From NCBI RefSeq assembly GCF_003054445.1, contig NC_042510.1, positions 124,001 to 188,000 of the forward strand: a DNA stretch of 64,000 nt. The letters are read 5' to 3'. Made by a program: the position numbers and the translations under genes. The notes below the pieces were generated by a model. That model saw only the letters and a list, made by a program, of their open reading frames with translations, did no database searches and was not told the origin of the DNA. Source of the stretch: Pichia kudriavzevii (lineage: Eukaryota; Ascomycota; Pichiomycetes; Pichiales; Pichiaceae). Positions 1 through 9,212 of this stretch are shown here, one piece after another (positions within the stretch are counted from its first letter, which is position 1; every line of letters begins with the position of its first letter).

Positions 1-639
1 AGCATTACACATAATAAAGCACTCGATCCAAACACGCCGGTCTACATAACATCATCAATGTTTAGGATGATTGTGTTAGCCAATGAAACATACTCTTCCT
101 TTTTTGAGCATGAATTTTGGGCGTCTTTTGATGTTGATCTACCAGGAAATACAGATCAGTCTGTCCTAGGCGATTTGGTTGGAAATATTCGTGGAGTGGT
201 TAATAATGTTATGGCGGATGGAGTGAGAGTTGCCAATCAAGTCAAAAAGAGGATGGGAGACGCCAGGGCAAGAGCGGATACTTCCACTAGTATGGAAAGT
301 GGATTAAGCTCGTTAGGATCAGCACAAGTGTCGGCCACCAGTAAACTGAACAGCCATCAAAGAGAAAGTATCGATAGCAAAGGTGCAGCAAGTATCAACA
401 CTGGTTGGACCCTAGAATCCGGAGCATTGAACGAAACCTTTGACGATTCTAACATTGATGATTTTATGGAAAATCCTGAAGAGACAGTCTTACTTGGAGA
501 AAAGGAAAACGAATATAAGGAGAAATTGGATACCGTGGACACAGACGGCGATGAAGATGAATATGGCAATTATATCCAAGCTTCAAACAAGGATACAGTC
601 AATGAGGTAAAAGATAAAATTAGTGACCTTTTGTTATAA
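1..639 (+). CDS. 3' part of an unrecognised gene, cut by the window edge
   Basis: The frame is open from base 1, without an in-frame stop, to the TAA ending at 639, so the first visible ATG (58) is probably internal and about 212 C-terminal residues are seen. The first 50 residues look folded, with aromatic residues and a motif reading EHEFWASFDVD. The rest is hydrophilic, Ser/Thr-rich and ends in an acidic tail (DTDGDEDEYGNY) with a short charged helix. I do not recognise the family. It converges on the next gene across 134 bp of AT-rich 3' flank. Confidence 0.75.
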   Translation, partial: SITHNKALDPNTPVYITSSMFRMIVLANETYSSFFEHEFWASFDVDLPGNTDQSVLGDLVGNIRGVVNNVMADGVRVANQVKKRMGDARARADTSTSMESGLSSLGSAQVSATSKLNSHQRESIDSKGAASINTGWTLESGALNETFDDSNIDDFMENPEETVLLGEKENEYKEKLDTVDTDGDEDEYGNYIQASNKDTVNEVKDKISDLLL

Positions 640-773
640 TTAATTTTTAGCAAAAACAATATTCAGTGATATATGTAATACAAAACCTAAAATATAAACG
701 AGAAATAAATACAAAATAATAAAAATAATGATTGAAGATGAAAAAGTAGTAAATTGAATCTCCAAGAGCCTAC

Positions 774-3700
774 CTATTTAAACATCTTTTTGAAGAAACT
801 CTTTTTTGGGGTACCTTCCGTTGCGACCTCGTTAGCTCTCTCATAGTCGTTAGATAGGGGATGGATTTCATGCTTTTTGTTAGGACCATGCTGCTCCGTG
901 AAGAATTTTTCGATTTTTGACTCTTTTCTTGGGGAAGTTTCAGTTTTTGTTTCAGATTTTTTACGTGAATGTCCCCTAAAGCTGAATCCTGATGATTTAC
1001 GGGTATTACCTATCGATTCGACATTATCTCTAACGGAGTGTGTAGGTAAGTTGTGGCTTGCATCTGAACTAACTGCTGCTTTTTTCTTTCCCAGCAAGTT
1101 GAACCTAAAATTTGGTTTACTTTTTTCACCCAAAGGTTTATCAATTTCGACATTGGACAAAGAAGTTGTGCTGTTATCAGCCACAACACGGGGTGTCACA
1201 CTGGGAGGTTGAAGCGGAACATCTGTGTCAGACTCGTTATCTGCAAACCTGGACTTGAAACTAGCAGTGACTTTTGTTCTCTCGTACTGTTCATAGTTTG
1301 GACTTCCACTGCTACGCAAGGACATAGCTGACATTTTGAGATTTTTGTTAGGTGATTGTGGTCCACTCTCGCTCAGGGACTCTCTACTTGTTACTTTTTC
1401 AAACGAAGACTTCCTCACGGGAGCATTAAAATCATCAAAACGCAGGAGTTCTTCTGCATCTATGTGTTTTCTGGTTTTTGCCAGCTCATACAGATTTTTT
1501 GCTTGTATTTTGCTTTGTCGATTACCCAATATCCTCCTTTTAGCTTCTTCAACTTTTGGATTCGGTGGCTTCACATTGGCATGCGTCGAGCCCTGATGAC
1601 TTGGTACAGGAAGCATAGAGTTTCTTTGATACTTCTTGTCAGCTTGGTTTGACTGCGTTTTACTCGATGAACCAGGCTTAGCTGTGTGCCTTTTAGTAGC
1701 AACTGCTGCAGCTGCAAGCGGAGCTCCTCCAACAGCACCTGTATTAATTTGAGCACCTTGGTATGCATGGTTCGATGCTGCTGATCCTGCTCTTGATCTA
1801 GAACGTGCATTGGTTTGACCAGCGGATGTGGTAGGGCTCATCAATGAGGATTTTGCATTCAATTTGGTATTTTGAGCTGTTTCCAAAGAAAGGTATGCAT
1901 CTTTGGCGGAATTATTTTGGGAAGAAGAGTAAGCTGTGAGGTTCTTAGAAGCCTTAAGTGCAGACTTCCTGACTAGTTTTTCGTTGATACTACCGCTGGA
2001 ATTGTTTTCGTTACCCAAAACTCTAGTGTTTACCTTTTCCTCTTCGACCTTATCAATTTGGGCTTGGATTGAAGGTTCCCTTTTTGGAATATTTATATCG
2101 TCCAATGAAGGTCTGATAAACGCTGGTTCAACAGGCTCAGTATTTGTCTTAGTTCGATCCTTCGACTTATTACTCAAAGTTTCAACTTCTTTACTCAAGC
2201 CACACACTTGTCTAGTAGTATCATGGCCAGACTCGTTACCATAAACAGGAGAGCGATTGACATTCGCAACAATTGGCCTCAAATGTTGTGCCATAGACTT
2301 ATTGTTTGTCCTTGTGGAAGGTTCCTGAGTGGTAGTATACGAGGCATGAGAGTTTACAATTGAAGACACGGCAGAATACTCGGAGCTGGAAGATGACGGC
2401 CCCTGTGCATCAGAATCGCCACACTTAGTAGCATCAGAGTTGAGCTTTGCATTATCAACCTCGGTGGCAGTATCTGACGCAACAACTCGGGGTTCATCAA
2501 AACTCTCGTGGTCCAAAATTGAATGTTCATGAGCACAATCAGGACCCTCAGAAGAGAAGACTTCAACCGCTGGCACCTGCTCAGGTGATATATCATATTT
2601 ATTACTTGGTGACTCAATATTTTCTACTCCACCTTTCTCACTGCCATTTGAAGATCTACCATCGTTTTGTATCAATTCGTTATCTTCGTCATTAACAAGT
2701 TTACCAGCGTCATCATCCAATAAACTAACAGTCGTTGCCACAGTTGGAGTATTTTCTTTTTCCGTAATTTCGACAACAGGGTGTTTGTCGGAATTTGAGT
2801 CAGCGTGAGCTTCAACAGTGTCGTCATTAATGTCTTCATCGCTACGGTTAGTGTACTCTTGTTCTACCTTATTTTCAGCATTCCAGTCCACGGGATAGCC
2901 ATTTTGAGACAGGTTTTGTAAAATTTCTTGCTCTTTTTGTTTAACCAGTTCATCTAACTTTCTTTGTGCTTCTAAATATTCTTCATCATTATATTGAGTA
3001 CTGGCGTAATTCGGACTTTGATAGTTCCCAACACTATCATCCTCTACGTTTATATCATCGATGAAATCTGATTCTTCAGCATTTTCGTCCAAACCTGTAG
3101 TTTTGTTCTTTGTGGAAATTTCCGATTGAGTCGCTTCCATTTCAGTAGCATTAGGTTTATGTGCCTCAGCATCATGAACATCGGTAAGTGTTTCAACATT
3201 ATTTCCAATCACTCTATCAACAGGCTCGTCAGCTATTGTTAGCTGTTGTTCACCTTTATATGAATGTGGTGTCGACGTGGAAGGGGTACTTTCATTGTGC
3301 AAGCCTGGACTTAATTTGTTGCCCTGCAGATGAATTTGGTGACAGCCAAACGTCATCACGTTATCAACAAGTGGACGGCTGATAACCTCCTCTACAATAA
3401 CAGTATCTCTTACCGGATTCTCAATGGACTTGAAAGCATTTGAACGTTCGATTTCCTCAAGCTTTTCATTATTGCTGATAATCTTTTTAGTCTTTTCTTC
3501 AAGATCTTCTTCAGATGCCAGCTGATCAACAAGATCAGCAGTAGTCGCTGATCTATAAGGGATATCTTGAACTAATCCATCAGTATTAGCTTCTTTCTCA
3601 AAATTGCCATCATTTTCATCAATGTCTTCAACTATATCTTTAGCTTCTTCTGCTTCATCGACTTTACCCAAAATCTCACGAGTAGAAAGGTTAGTCATTT

Positions 3701-4523
3701 CTGGTGCATCGTTGGCATCTTCATCTAAGGTCACTGACATATCGACTTCTCCATGGTTATCCCCGAAATCTTCATAAGAATCTTCAAAATCTTCATAATT
3801 CAAATCATTGTTATCGTTCAGATACTCTTCCACGGTGGTGCTAATGACTCTAGTACCATCTGGTAAAATTTTTGTTTCTTCAGTTATATGTTTGGTTATC
3901 GAATTTCTGGCATGGTTATTTGCCATAGTCGATTTTTTAGGTGGTGGCAAATGTGCCATTGAAGTTGACCTTCTAAAGGAGCTTCCACGTTGAGAATTAA
4001 TGTACTGTTGTTTTTGTTGAGTATTCATATTATCGGGGTGCTTTGGGTTTGGAACTTCAACCGCTACTAAACCATTTGCAGAGGGAACATACTTTTTAAT
4101 GGTTGTTGGAACGTGCTTCTTTGCAGAAGAAGTAAAGTCAGAAACAGATCTCCGTGATTTTAAGTTTGGAACACTCTTTTGTCCGTTTAACCGCTGTTTT
4201 GGGATGTTATATAAACTTGCACGACGGACATTAGCGGTATTTACGGAATTAGTTCTTGACGACGGATAATTGTTTATTGAAGAGTGTCGAACACTATTTC
4301 TCCGGTTTGAATTGGACGTGACTATTGACAGTTTTCTGGGAGCCCTTGGACCTTGCAAAGGCGGTACCTCGATTCCATTTGGCTTGTGGTTATTCGCCTT
4401 CAATGCATTGCCAATCACCGATGCAGCTGCCAAGGCATTTGCATGAGGTGCAGGTGCTGAACTGAAGGCACCAACACCAGTATAAGACGTTTCTATGTAA
4501 GATGATCTGCGCCTGGAGGACAT
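774..4523 (-). CDS. large low-complexity protein, possibly eisosome Seg1/Seg2-like
   Basis: The frame encodes 1249 residues from an ATG at 4523. The N-terminus is basic and Ser-rich (SSRRRSSYIE), followed by an Ala-rich segment (residues about 26-45) and a patch reading KKYVPSANGLVAVEVP near residues 143-158, which reminds me of Seg1/Seg2, the proteins that stabilise eisosomes under the plasma membrane. The middle (about 230-780) is highly acidic with a short predicted coiled coil near 520-545. The C-terminal third is basic and Ser-rich and ends in KKSFFKKMFK, a plausible membrane-binding tail. No enzymatic domain is visible. The family assignment rests on memory of weak motifs and is tentative; the coding call itself is firm because the frame is very long. 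Confidence 0.6.
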   Translation of the reverse strand: MSSRRRSSYIETSYTGVGAFSSAPAPHANALAAASVIGNALKANNHKPNGIEVPPLQGPRAPRKLSIVTSNSNRRNSVRHSSINNYPSSRTNSVNTANVRRASLYNIPKQRLNGQKSVPNLKSRRSVSDFTSSAKKHVPTTIKKYVPSANGLVAVEVPNPKHPDNMNTQQKQQYINSQRGSSFRRSTSMAHLPPPKKSTMANNHARNSITKHITEETKILPDGTRVISTTVEEYLNDNNDLNYEDFEDSYEDFGDNHGEVDMSVTLDEDANDAPEMTNLSTREILGKVDEAEEAKDIVEDIDENDGNFEKEANTDGLVQDIPYRSATTADLVDQLASEEDLEEKTKKIISNNEKLEEIERSNAFKSIENPVRDTVIVEEVISRPLVDNVMTFGCHQIHLQGNKLSPGLHNESTPSTSTPHSYKGEQQLTIADEPVDRVIGNNVETLTDVHDAEAHKPNATEMEATQSEISTKNKTTGLDENAEESDFIDDINVEDDSVGNYQSPNYASTQYNDEEYLEAQRKLDELVKQKEQEILQNLSQNGYPVDWNAENKVEQEYTNRSDEDINDDTVEAHADSNSDKHPVVEITEKENTPTVATTVSLLDDDAGKLVNDEDNELIQNDGRSSNGSEKGGVENIESPSNKYDISPEQVPAVEVFSSEGPDCAHEHSILDHESFDEPRVVASDTATEVDNAKLNSDATKCGDSDAQGPSSSSSEYSAVSSIVNSHASYTTTQEPSTRTNNKSMAQHLRPIVANVNRSPVYGNESGHDTTRQVCGLSKEVETLSNKSKDRTKTNTEPVEPAFIRPSLDDINIPKREPSIQAQIDKVEEEKVNTRVLGNENNSSGSINEKLVRKSALKASKNLTAYSSSQNNSAKDAYLSLETAQNTKLNAKSSLMSPTTSAGQTNARSRSRAGSAASNHAYQGAQINTGAVGGAPLAAAAVATKRHTAKPGSSSKTQSNQADKKYQRNSMLPVPSHQGSTHANVKPPNPKVEEAKRRILGNRQSKIQAKNLYELAKTRKHIDAEELLRFDDFNAPVRKSSFEKVTSRESLSESGPQSPNKNLKMSAMSLRSSGSPNYEQYERTKVTASFKSRFADNESDTDVPLQPPSVTPRVVADNSTTSLSNVEIDKPLGEKSKPNFRFNLLGKKKAAVSSDASHNLPTHSVRDNVESIGNTRKSSGFSFRGHSRKKSETKTETSPRKESKIEKFFTEQHGPNKKHEIHPLSNDYERANEVATEGTPKKSFFKKMFK

Positions 4524-4904
4524 CTCTGAATTTATGTATACTTGTCAGCTGCGCCTTTTAACTAGTAGTATTTGAAACTTATACTATTGAACCTCTACTG
4601 TAAAAGGAAGCTTGGGTATCTAACAAAGTCAATTGAACCTATCACCTTGCCACTGCTAGTAAACTTTAATAGGAGAGAGAAAGGCCTTGTTCATGTCGTT
4701 CACCAGAAAAAAGGCAGACAGCATATTCCGGTCCAGATTTTTTTTTGTGCTCGAAATTTGACCAGCCACCAAAACAAAAATCGTAATACACAGTATGAAT
4801 AAATAACGAGGGAATATGGTATTGATCGATACATTCGACTACAGGCTATATTAGACTTTCGGATATTTACAGATGGATTGTGGAGGTTTCAGAGCAAGAC
4901 TCCG
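4524..4904. other. intergenic: promoter of the Seg-like gene and 3' flank of MRX10
   Basis: This 381-bp stretch lies upstream of the minus-strand gene at 774-4523 and downstream of MRX10. I see AT-rich sequence with short T tracts, no credible gene, no tRNA and no recognisable operator. Confidence 0.6.
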
Positions 4905-6035
4905 CTATTTACGGTACTCGTCAATGATACTCCGAAAGTATTCAATGTTATATTTCCCGCCTAGACGTTCGTAAAAATGGTATGTTTCGTAGCATACTTC
5001 AATGACAATCAAGTATATTATGATGAGTTCGAGTCTTACCTCTGTTCTCGTCGACATGATACTCACGAGGGCTTGTGCTTCTTCAGACAAATAGTCTAGC
5101 TTTCTATTCAAAATATTGACCCTCTTACTGATGTCCAGAGCATTGGAAACTTTATCATGGATTCTCTCTAATCTCGACTCGCTCCAATAAATATCAGGTG
5201 TTTCCACTAATTCCGTATACAAGTTCAACTTACCCCGTAAGAGAAGCAACCGACCTGAAATCTTTAAGGCTTCTTTTGGATCAACTGCGATTTTCTCACC
5301 TTGAGAGAGCTTGTCAATTTGTGACCTAGTCATGGCAATATGAGATTCAACAGCCTCCTCAAGAATTGCCAATCTGGTAGACCTCGAAATACCATACGAG
5401 AATGACAGCATGTCGAGTAATTTCTGATCATTGTTTGGTACATTAAGAACAATAATTTCAGTTTCTTTTGAAACAAAAGAATCTTTTCTTTGCTCATCCT
5501 CGTTATGGTAAAGTTCAATATAGTCCAAATCTTCCGACTGATAGCTGTAGCTATTGATTTCGGCATCGGTGAAAATGGGGACAATCTTATCAACTACTTC
5601 ACTTTCTTCGACATTCCAAGCGACTATCGTACCAAACTTAAAGAGAAATACATCGTTTTGATTCCATTTAAAATTAACGCATTCACCAGGCACAATTTGG
5701 ATAGGTGCCAACCCCTTTAGAGATAAATTCTTTCTAGCGCTCTCCAGATTGTATGTTTCACATTTAGTGACACTTACAACTGGTTTCACTGGTCTACCCA
5801 TATATGTTTTTAAATCCGAAGAGGTGACAAATGCAGGGTGTATAATGCTTTCATGGGAGCCATTGTATGAAGGAATGCCTTCGTTTTCCCCAATCTTGGT
5901 GGTCTGAAATGTCAAGACTTTTTTCCGTTGCTGGCCGGCCACTGAATTTGATTTTACGGTAGCATAGAATCTAGTAAATCCTCTACAATTGTTCAAACAA
6001 GAAAGTCTAGTCAATGGGAGTATTTTGCTGATCAT
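4905..6035 (-). CDS. MRX10: mitochondrial DUF155 (RMND1-type) protein, MRX10-like
   Basis: The protein has 376 residues. It begins with a basic, Ser/Arg-rich mitochondrial presequence ending near the RFYATVKS segment. The centre matches the DUF155/RMND1 family: the EIIVLN strand, a SFSYGISRSTRLAILEEAVE helix and the following long coiled helices with KISGRLLLLRGKLNLY. A C-terminal hydrophobic helix (ELIIIYLIVIEVCYETYHF) is the family's membrane anchor. In S. cerevisiae the mitochondrial member is Mrx10 (YDR282C), associated with mitochondrial gene-expression assemblies; human RMND1 supports mitochondrial translation. The alternatives in the family (Rmd1, Rmd8) are not mitochondrial and have longer N-termini. 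It shares a 233-bp divergent promoter with the potassium channel gene. Confidence 0.8.
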   Translation of the reverse strand: MISKILPLTRLSCLNNCRGFTRFYATVKSNSVAGQQRKKVLTFQTTKIGENEGIPSYNGSHESIIHPAFVTSSDLKTYMGRPVKPVVSVTKCETYNLESARKNLSLKGLAPIQIVPGECVNFKWNQNDVFLFKFGTIVAWNVEESEVVDKIVPIFTDAEINSYSYQSEDLDYIELYHNEDEQRKDSFVSKETEIIVLNVPNNDQKLLDMLSFSYGISRSTRLAILEEAVESHIAMTRSQIDKLSQGEKIAVDPKEALKISGRLLLLRGKLNLYTELVETPDIYWSESRLERIHDKVSNALDISKRVNILNRKLDYLSEEAQALVSIMSTRTEVRLELIIIYLIVIEVCYETYHFYERLGGKYNIEYFRSIIDEYRK

Positions 6036-6268
6036 TTTTATCGGGGAGGAAAATAATATAGCAGCAGTTTATAACAACAGCAAACAAAGAGGAACAAGTA
6101 TGTATGAAGCTCAAAAAAAAGAAAAAGAAAAAAAAATCCGTTTCGAGTTTGTACAGATAAATGTTTTTTTTTTATTTTGTATGGCTTTAAGCTTCCGAAA
6201 AGTTGATTAGCAATTATTTGTGGTAATTCAAAGGACACGTCCATAAACAAACTATACCTTTCTGAGAT

Positions 6269-8782
6269 ATGGGGTTATCCAAGTCCCATCGGCGAAGGGT
6301 TAATCTGAGACACCCATTTTTGGAAACATTTTACAAACGACGTTTACATTTACTTAGACATTCACAGCAGAGTAGATTAAGAGTTTCCAAATCTTTGGCA
6401 ACTGATATATTGGATGAAGATATCAGGAGGAAACAAGAAGTTTTGGATGACTTGTCACCTCAGATTGAGTATGGCAATTTGACTACACTTGAACCTGTGG
6501 AAGAGGCTAAAATTCTGGAGAAATCAATTTCTCACAATAATATTATGAACTTCATTCCGAACGATGAAGAAGAAGTTTTAAGCTCTTCAACAGAATACGA
6601 GTCACCAGAGACAGAGACACTTTATCATTATGTTCATCGTCAGAAGAAGAAAAGGTTGAAAAGAGCCAGAACAGGTCGCTCCCCGTATAAATACCCAGCC
6701 TTGAGTGAACTCGAGGAGGCCGGAATAAGGGAATATTACGATACTTTTCTAGACACGGCGTCTTGGCAGGTGTCTAATATGATTTTGAAGCCAGGGGATA
6801 AGCATTTTCTTCTATGGTTTTTCAGTTCATCATATATTCCTCTAATCTGCAGTTGCACAGGGCCCTTGTCCAATATTTTCTCTCTATTGGCGATTATTTG
6901 TCCATGGAAATTACATAAGGTAATTGATATTCGAACAAAAGATCCATTTTGGTGTTACTTGATCAATTCTATATCAATTGCGTTTGCTGTCACATCAAAT
7001 TTTTTCTTACTGCTAAATTACAGACGGAAACTGAGATACGCTTCCTGCCAGGTGATCTCTATCTCAGGATGGGGAATAGCTTCGCTTATGCTAACGGGTC
7101 TAATAATTGGTTACCATGTTTGGTTCTATAAGGTGGGTCTTGAGGAAGAATACTTACTTGGTGAAGGCTTTTGGTACGCATGCATTACCGCAATACTACA
7201 TTTCATCAATTTTACACTACTAGCAGTCAATGAGATTGGCTTTTTAAAAAAGAAATATAAACCTGTTTTCAATATTGACCATGTAGAGGAAACATTGGTT
7301 ATACAGACTACCCTTATGGGGGTTTGGTTGATCATTGGTGCAGCAGTTTTCACTAGAGTTTTGAACTTAAGATTAAGTGACGCCTACTTATACTTTGTCA
7401 CGTCAGTTGTCACTATAGGTATGCAAGGTGTTGTTCCCATGAACAATGTAGCCGGAGAGACTCTTACTTCGATATGGATCATATGTGGCCTTGTGATGTT
7501 TGGTTTAATCATTACTAGCATTGGAAAGATGATGTTTAATTTTTCTAAAAGCACCTTGTATAGGCATAGAATTGAACACCTTAGAAAGAAAATATTGAAA
7601 GTTCATAGAATGGAGGAAGAAATTGTTACTACCAACGAAGACTCGTTCAAGTTAATGGGTAATATCCACAAATGGGCACTGTTTGTACAAGCGGTTATGC
7701 AATTGGTGATCTCAGTGGCTATATTCATGATAACCCTATTGTGTGGTGCATTAGCGTTTTCTTTATTAGAACAATGGTCATACAAAGATAGCGTTTATTT
7801 TTGTTTCTACAACCTTATAACTTTGGGGCAGGGTAGTCAATCGCCTTCGACTCCCGGGGGAAAAACGTTCTTTACTGCCTGGGCATTGGCAGCTATTCCA
7901 GTTATGACCATCTTGATCTCAACTTCAAGTGATTTTGTTTTCTCCAAATTGACTCAGATCGAAAAGATCCCATTTTTTGAGATCGTTTTTGAATACTGTA
8001 ACTCACACAGCTCACTTCGGAGATTTGGAGAGTTTTTACGGACTCGGGAACTGAGAGGATTGGAAAGACAAAAGATTTCAGACTTGGCTTCAATTGCTTT
8101 GGCCATCGTCAAAGAGAACAGTGACGATTTATCGTTGAAGGGGACCGCTAATCCTGATCCATTCAAAAAAGTGCCAATATTGTGCCATCCTGCAGATTTG
8201 CTTTACTCTGTATTGCTCAATTCCGAAAACATTTCAAGCTATGACTTTATAGTTTCAACTCCATTCGTCAAGTTGAATGCAATGACAATTCAGCTAGCAA
8301 ATTATTTTAGAGAAGGACAAATCGTTAATTTAGATACTGTCTTATTGAGTGAAAAGCGCACTTTATTAACAACAAGTTTCCAAACACTTGACGGAGAGTT
8401 CAATTCTGAGAAGTTCAAAGCCCTTTACAAAATTGAAGATGGAGGCGTTGTATCGCCCGATGGAATCATAGCTACCAATTTCAAGAAGAAAAATGATTTT
8501 GTACTTGATAAACTAAGTAGACTTCAAGTTCTATTCCTTAACTTACGAACGAAAGCTCATGACATGTGTACAGATCCTACACGAAAATATGAGTTTGAGG
8601 AATGGGAGATTCTACTGAGACTAACAAACCAAACAGAAGCTCTTGATGACTCATTCTATTGGATCGAAAGCCGTTCCCCTTTGACTTTCCCCATTAACCA
8701 GCCTCGGTATTTCATGTTGCATTATATCCGACACATAGTATTGTTCCTTCAGGAGTTTGCTGCAGAGTGGGATAATATGTAG
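6269..8782 (+). CDS. TOK1: TOK1-type two-pore-domain potassium channel with non-canonical selectivity filters
   Basis: The protein has 837 residues with the fungal TOK architecture: about six N-terminal membrane segments, two pore loops with their flanking segments, and a long cytoplasmic tail (S. cerevisiae Tok1 is 691). The first pore region (about 370-420) and the second (about 475-560, including FFTAWALAAIPVMTILIS) align well with Tok1 outward rectifiers of the plasma membrane. The filters differ sharply from the T-x-G-Y/L-G-D signature: P1 reads TIGMQG (382-387) and P2 reads TLGQGS (518-523), so the second glycine of P1, the aromatic or leucine position of P2 and both filter aspartates are changed. 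The spacing to the following conserved proline is kept in both. It is probably a diverged paralogue with altered or lost conduction. Confidence 0.85.
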   Translation: MGLSKSHRRRVNLRHPFLETFYKRRLHLLRHSQQSRLRVSKSLATDILDEDIRRKQEVLDDLSPQIEYGNLTTLEPVEEAKILEKSISHNNIMNFIPNDEEEVLSSSTEYESPETETLYHYVHRQKKKRLKRARTGRSPYKYPALSELEEAGIREYYDTFLDTASWQVSNMILKPGDKHFLLWFFSSSYIPLICSCTGPLSNIFSLLAIICPWKLHKVIDIRTKDPFWCYLINSISIAFAVTSNFFLLLNYRRKLRYASCQVISISGWGIASLMLTGLIIGYHVWFYKVGLEEEYLLGEGFWYACITAILHFINFTLLAVNEIGFLKKKYKPVFNIDHVEETLVIQTTLMGVWLIIGAAVFTRVLNLRLSDAYLYFVTSVVTIGMQGVVPMNNVAGETLTSIWIICGLVMFGLIITSIGKMMFNFSKSTLYRHRIEHLRKKILKVHRMEEEIVTTNEDSFKLMGNIHKWALFVQAVMQLVISVAIFMITLLCGALAFSLLEQWSYKDSVYFCFYNLITLGQGSQSPSTPGGKTFFTAWALAAIPVMTILISTSSDFVFSKLTQIEKIPFFEIVFEYCNSHSSLRRFGEFLRTRELRGLERQKISDLASIALAIVKENSDDLSLKGTANPDPFKKVPILCHPADLLYSVLLNSENISSYDFIVSTPFVKLNAMTIQLANYFREGQIVNLDTVLLSEKRTLLTTSFQTLDGEFNSEKFKALYKIEDGGVVSPDGIIATNFKKKNDFVLDKLSRLQVLFLNLRTKAHDMCTDPTRKYEFEEWEILLRLTNQTEALDDSFYWIESRSPLTFPINQPRYFMLHYIRHIVLFLQEFAAEWDNM

Positions 8783-9212
8783 GATGGTGAGCTATTTAAA
8801 CGGTCGGTGGGAGCTGCGGCAATCCAAACTACTGTCAGACGCCATAATTATAGCTGTATGAAGAATAATTCCGTCTAGAACAACACAAATGTAGTTACCC
8901 TCAAAAGCATAAACACATTGTTCACGAAAAAAGTACCACTATTGCAAGTTAAGCTTTCTATTCGCTTCACAGAGAACCGACATTGTGTTGCCATTTTTAC
9001 AGAGGAGGTTATGCATTTTTATACGCAGGATCGGTTGTCATCCGAAATAATCGAGATTATCAACTAGGATTCTTTTCACATGAGCTCCGGGGTTGCAACA
9101 GGTTTACAAGGAAATTGGATTTTCTTTAAATACCCTTGCTGAAGTGCTCCTTTATTTGTTCTTCCTTAGACTAAATGTATACTATTTTCTATCAACACTT
9201 GAACTATCATTA
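8783..9212. other. intergenic: 3' flank of TOK1 and promoter of the first P450
   Basis: This 430-bp interval carries no supported gene. An open frame runs from 9093 into the P450 but starts with TTG, and the first in-frame ATG is 9213. I see no recognisable operator or repeat. Confidence 0.6.
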
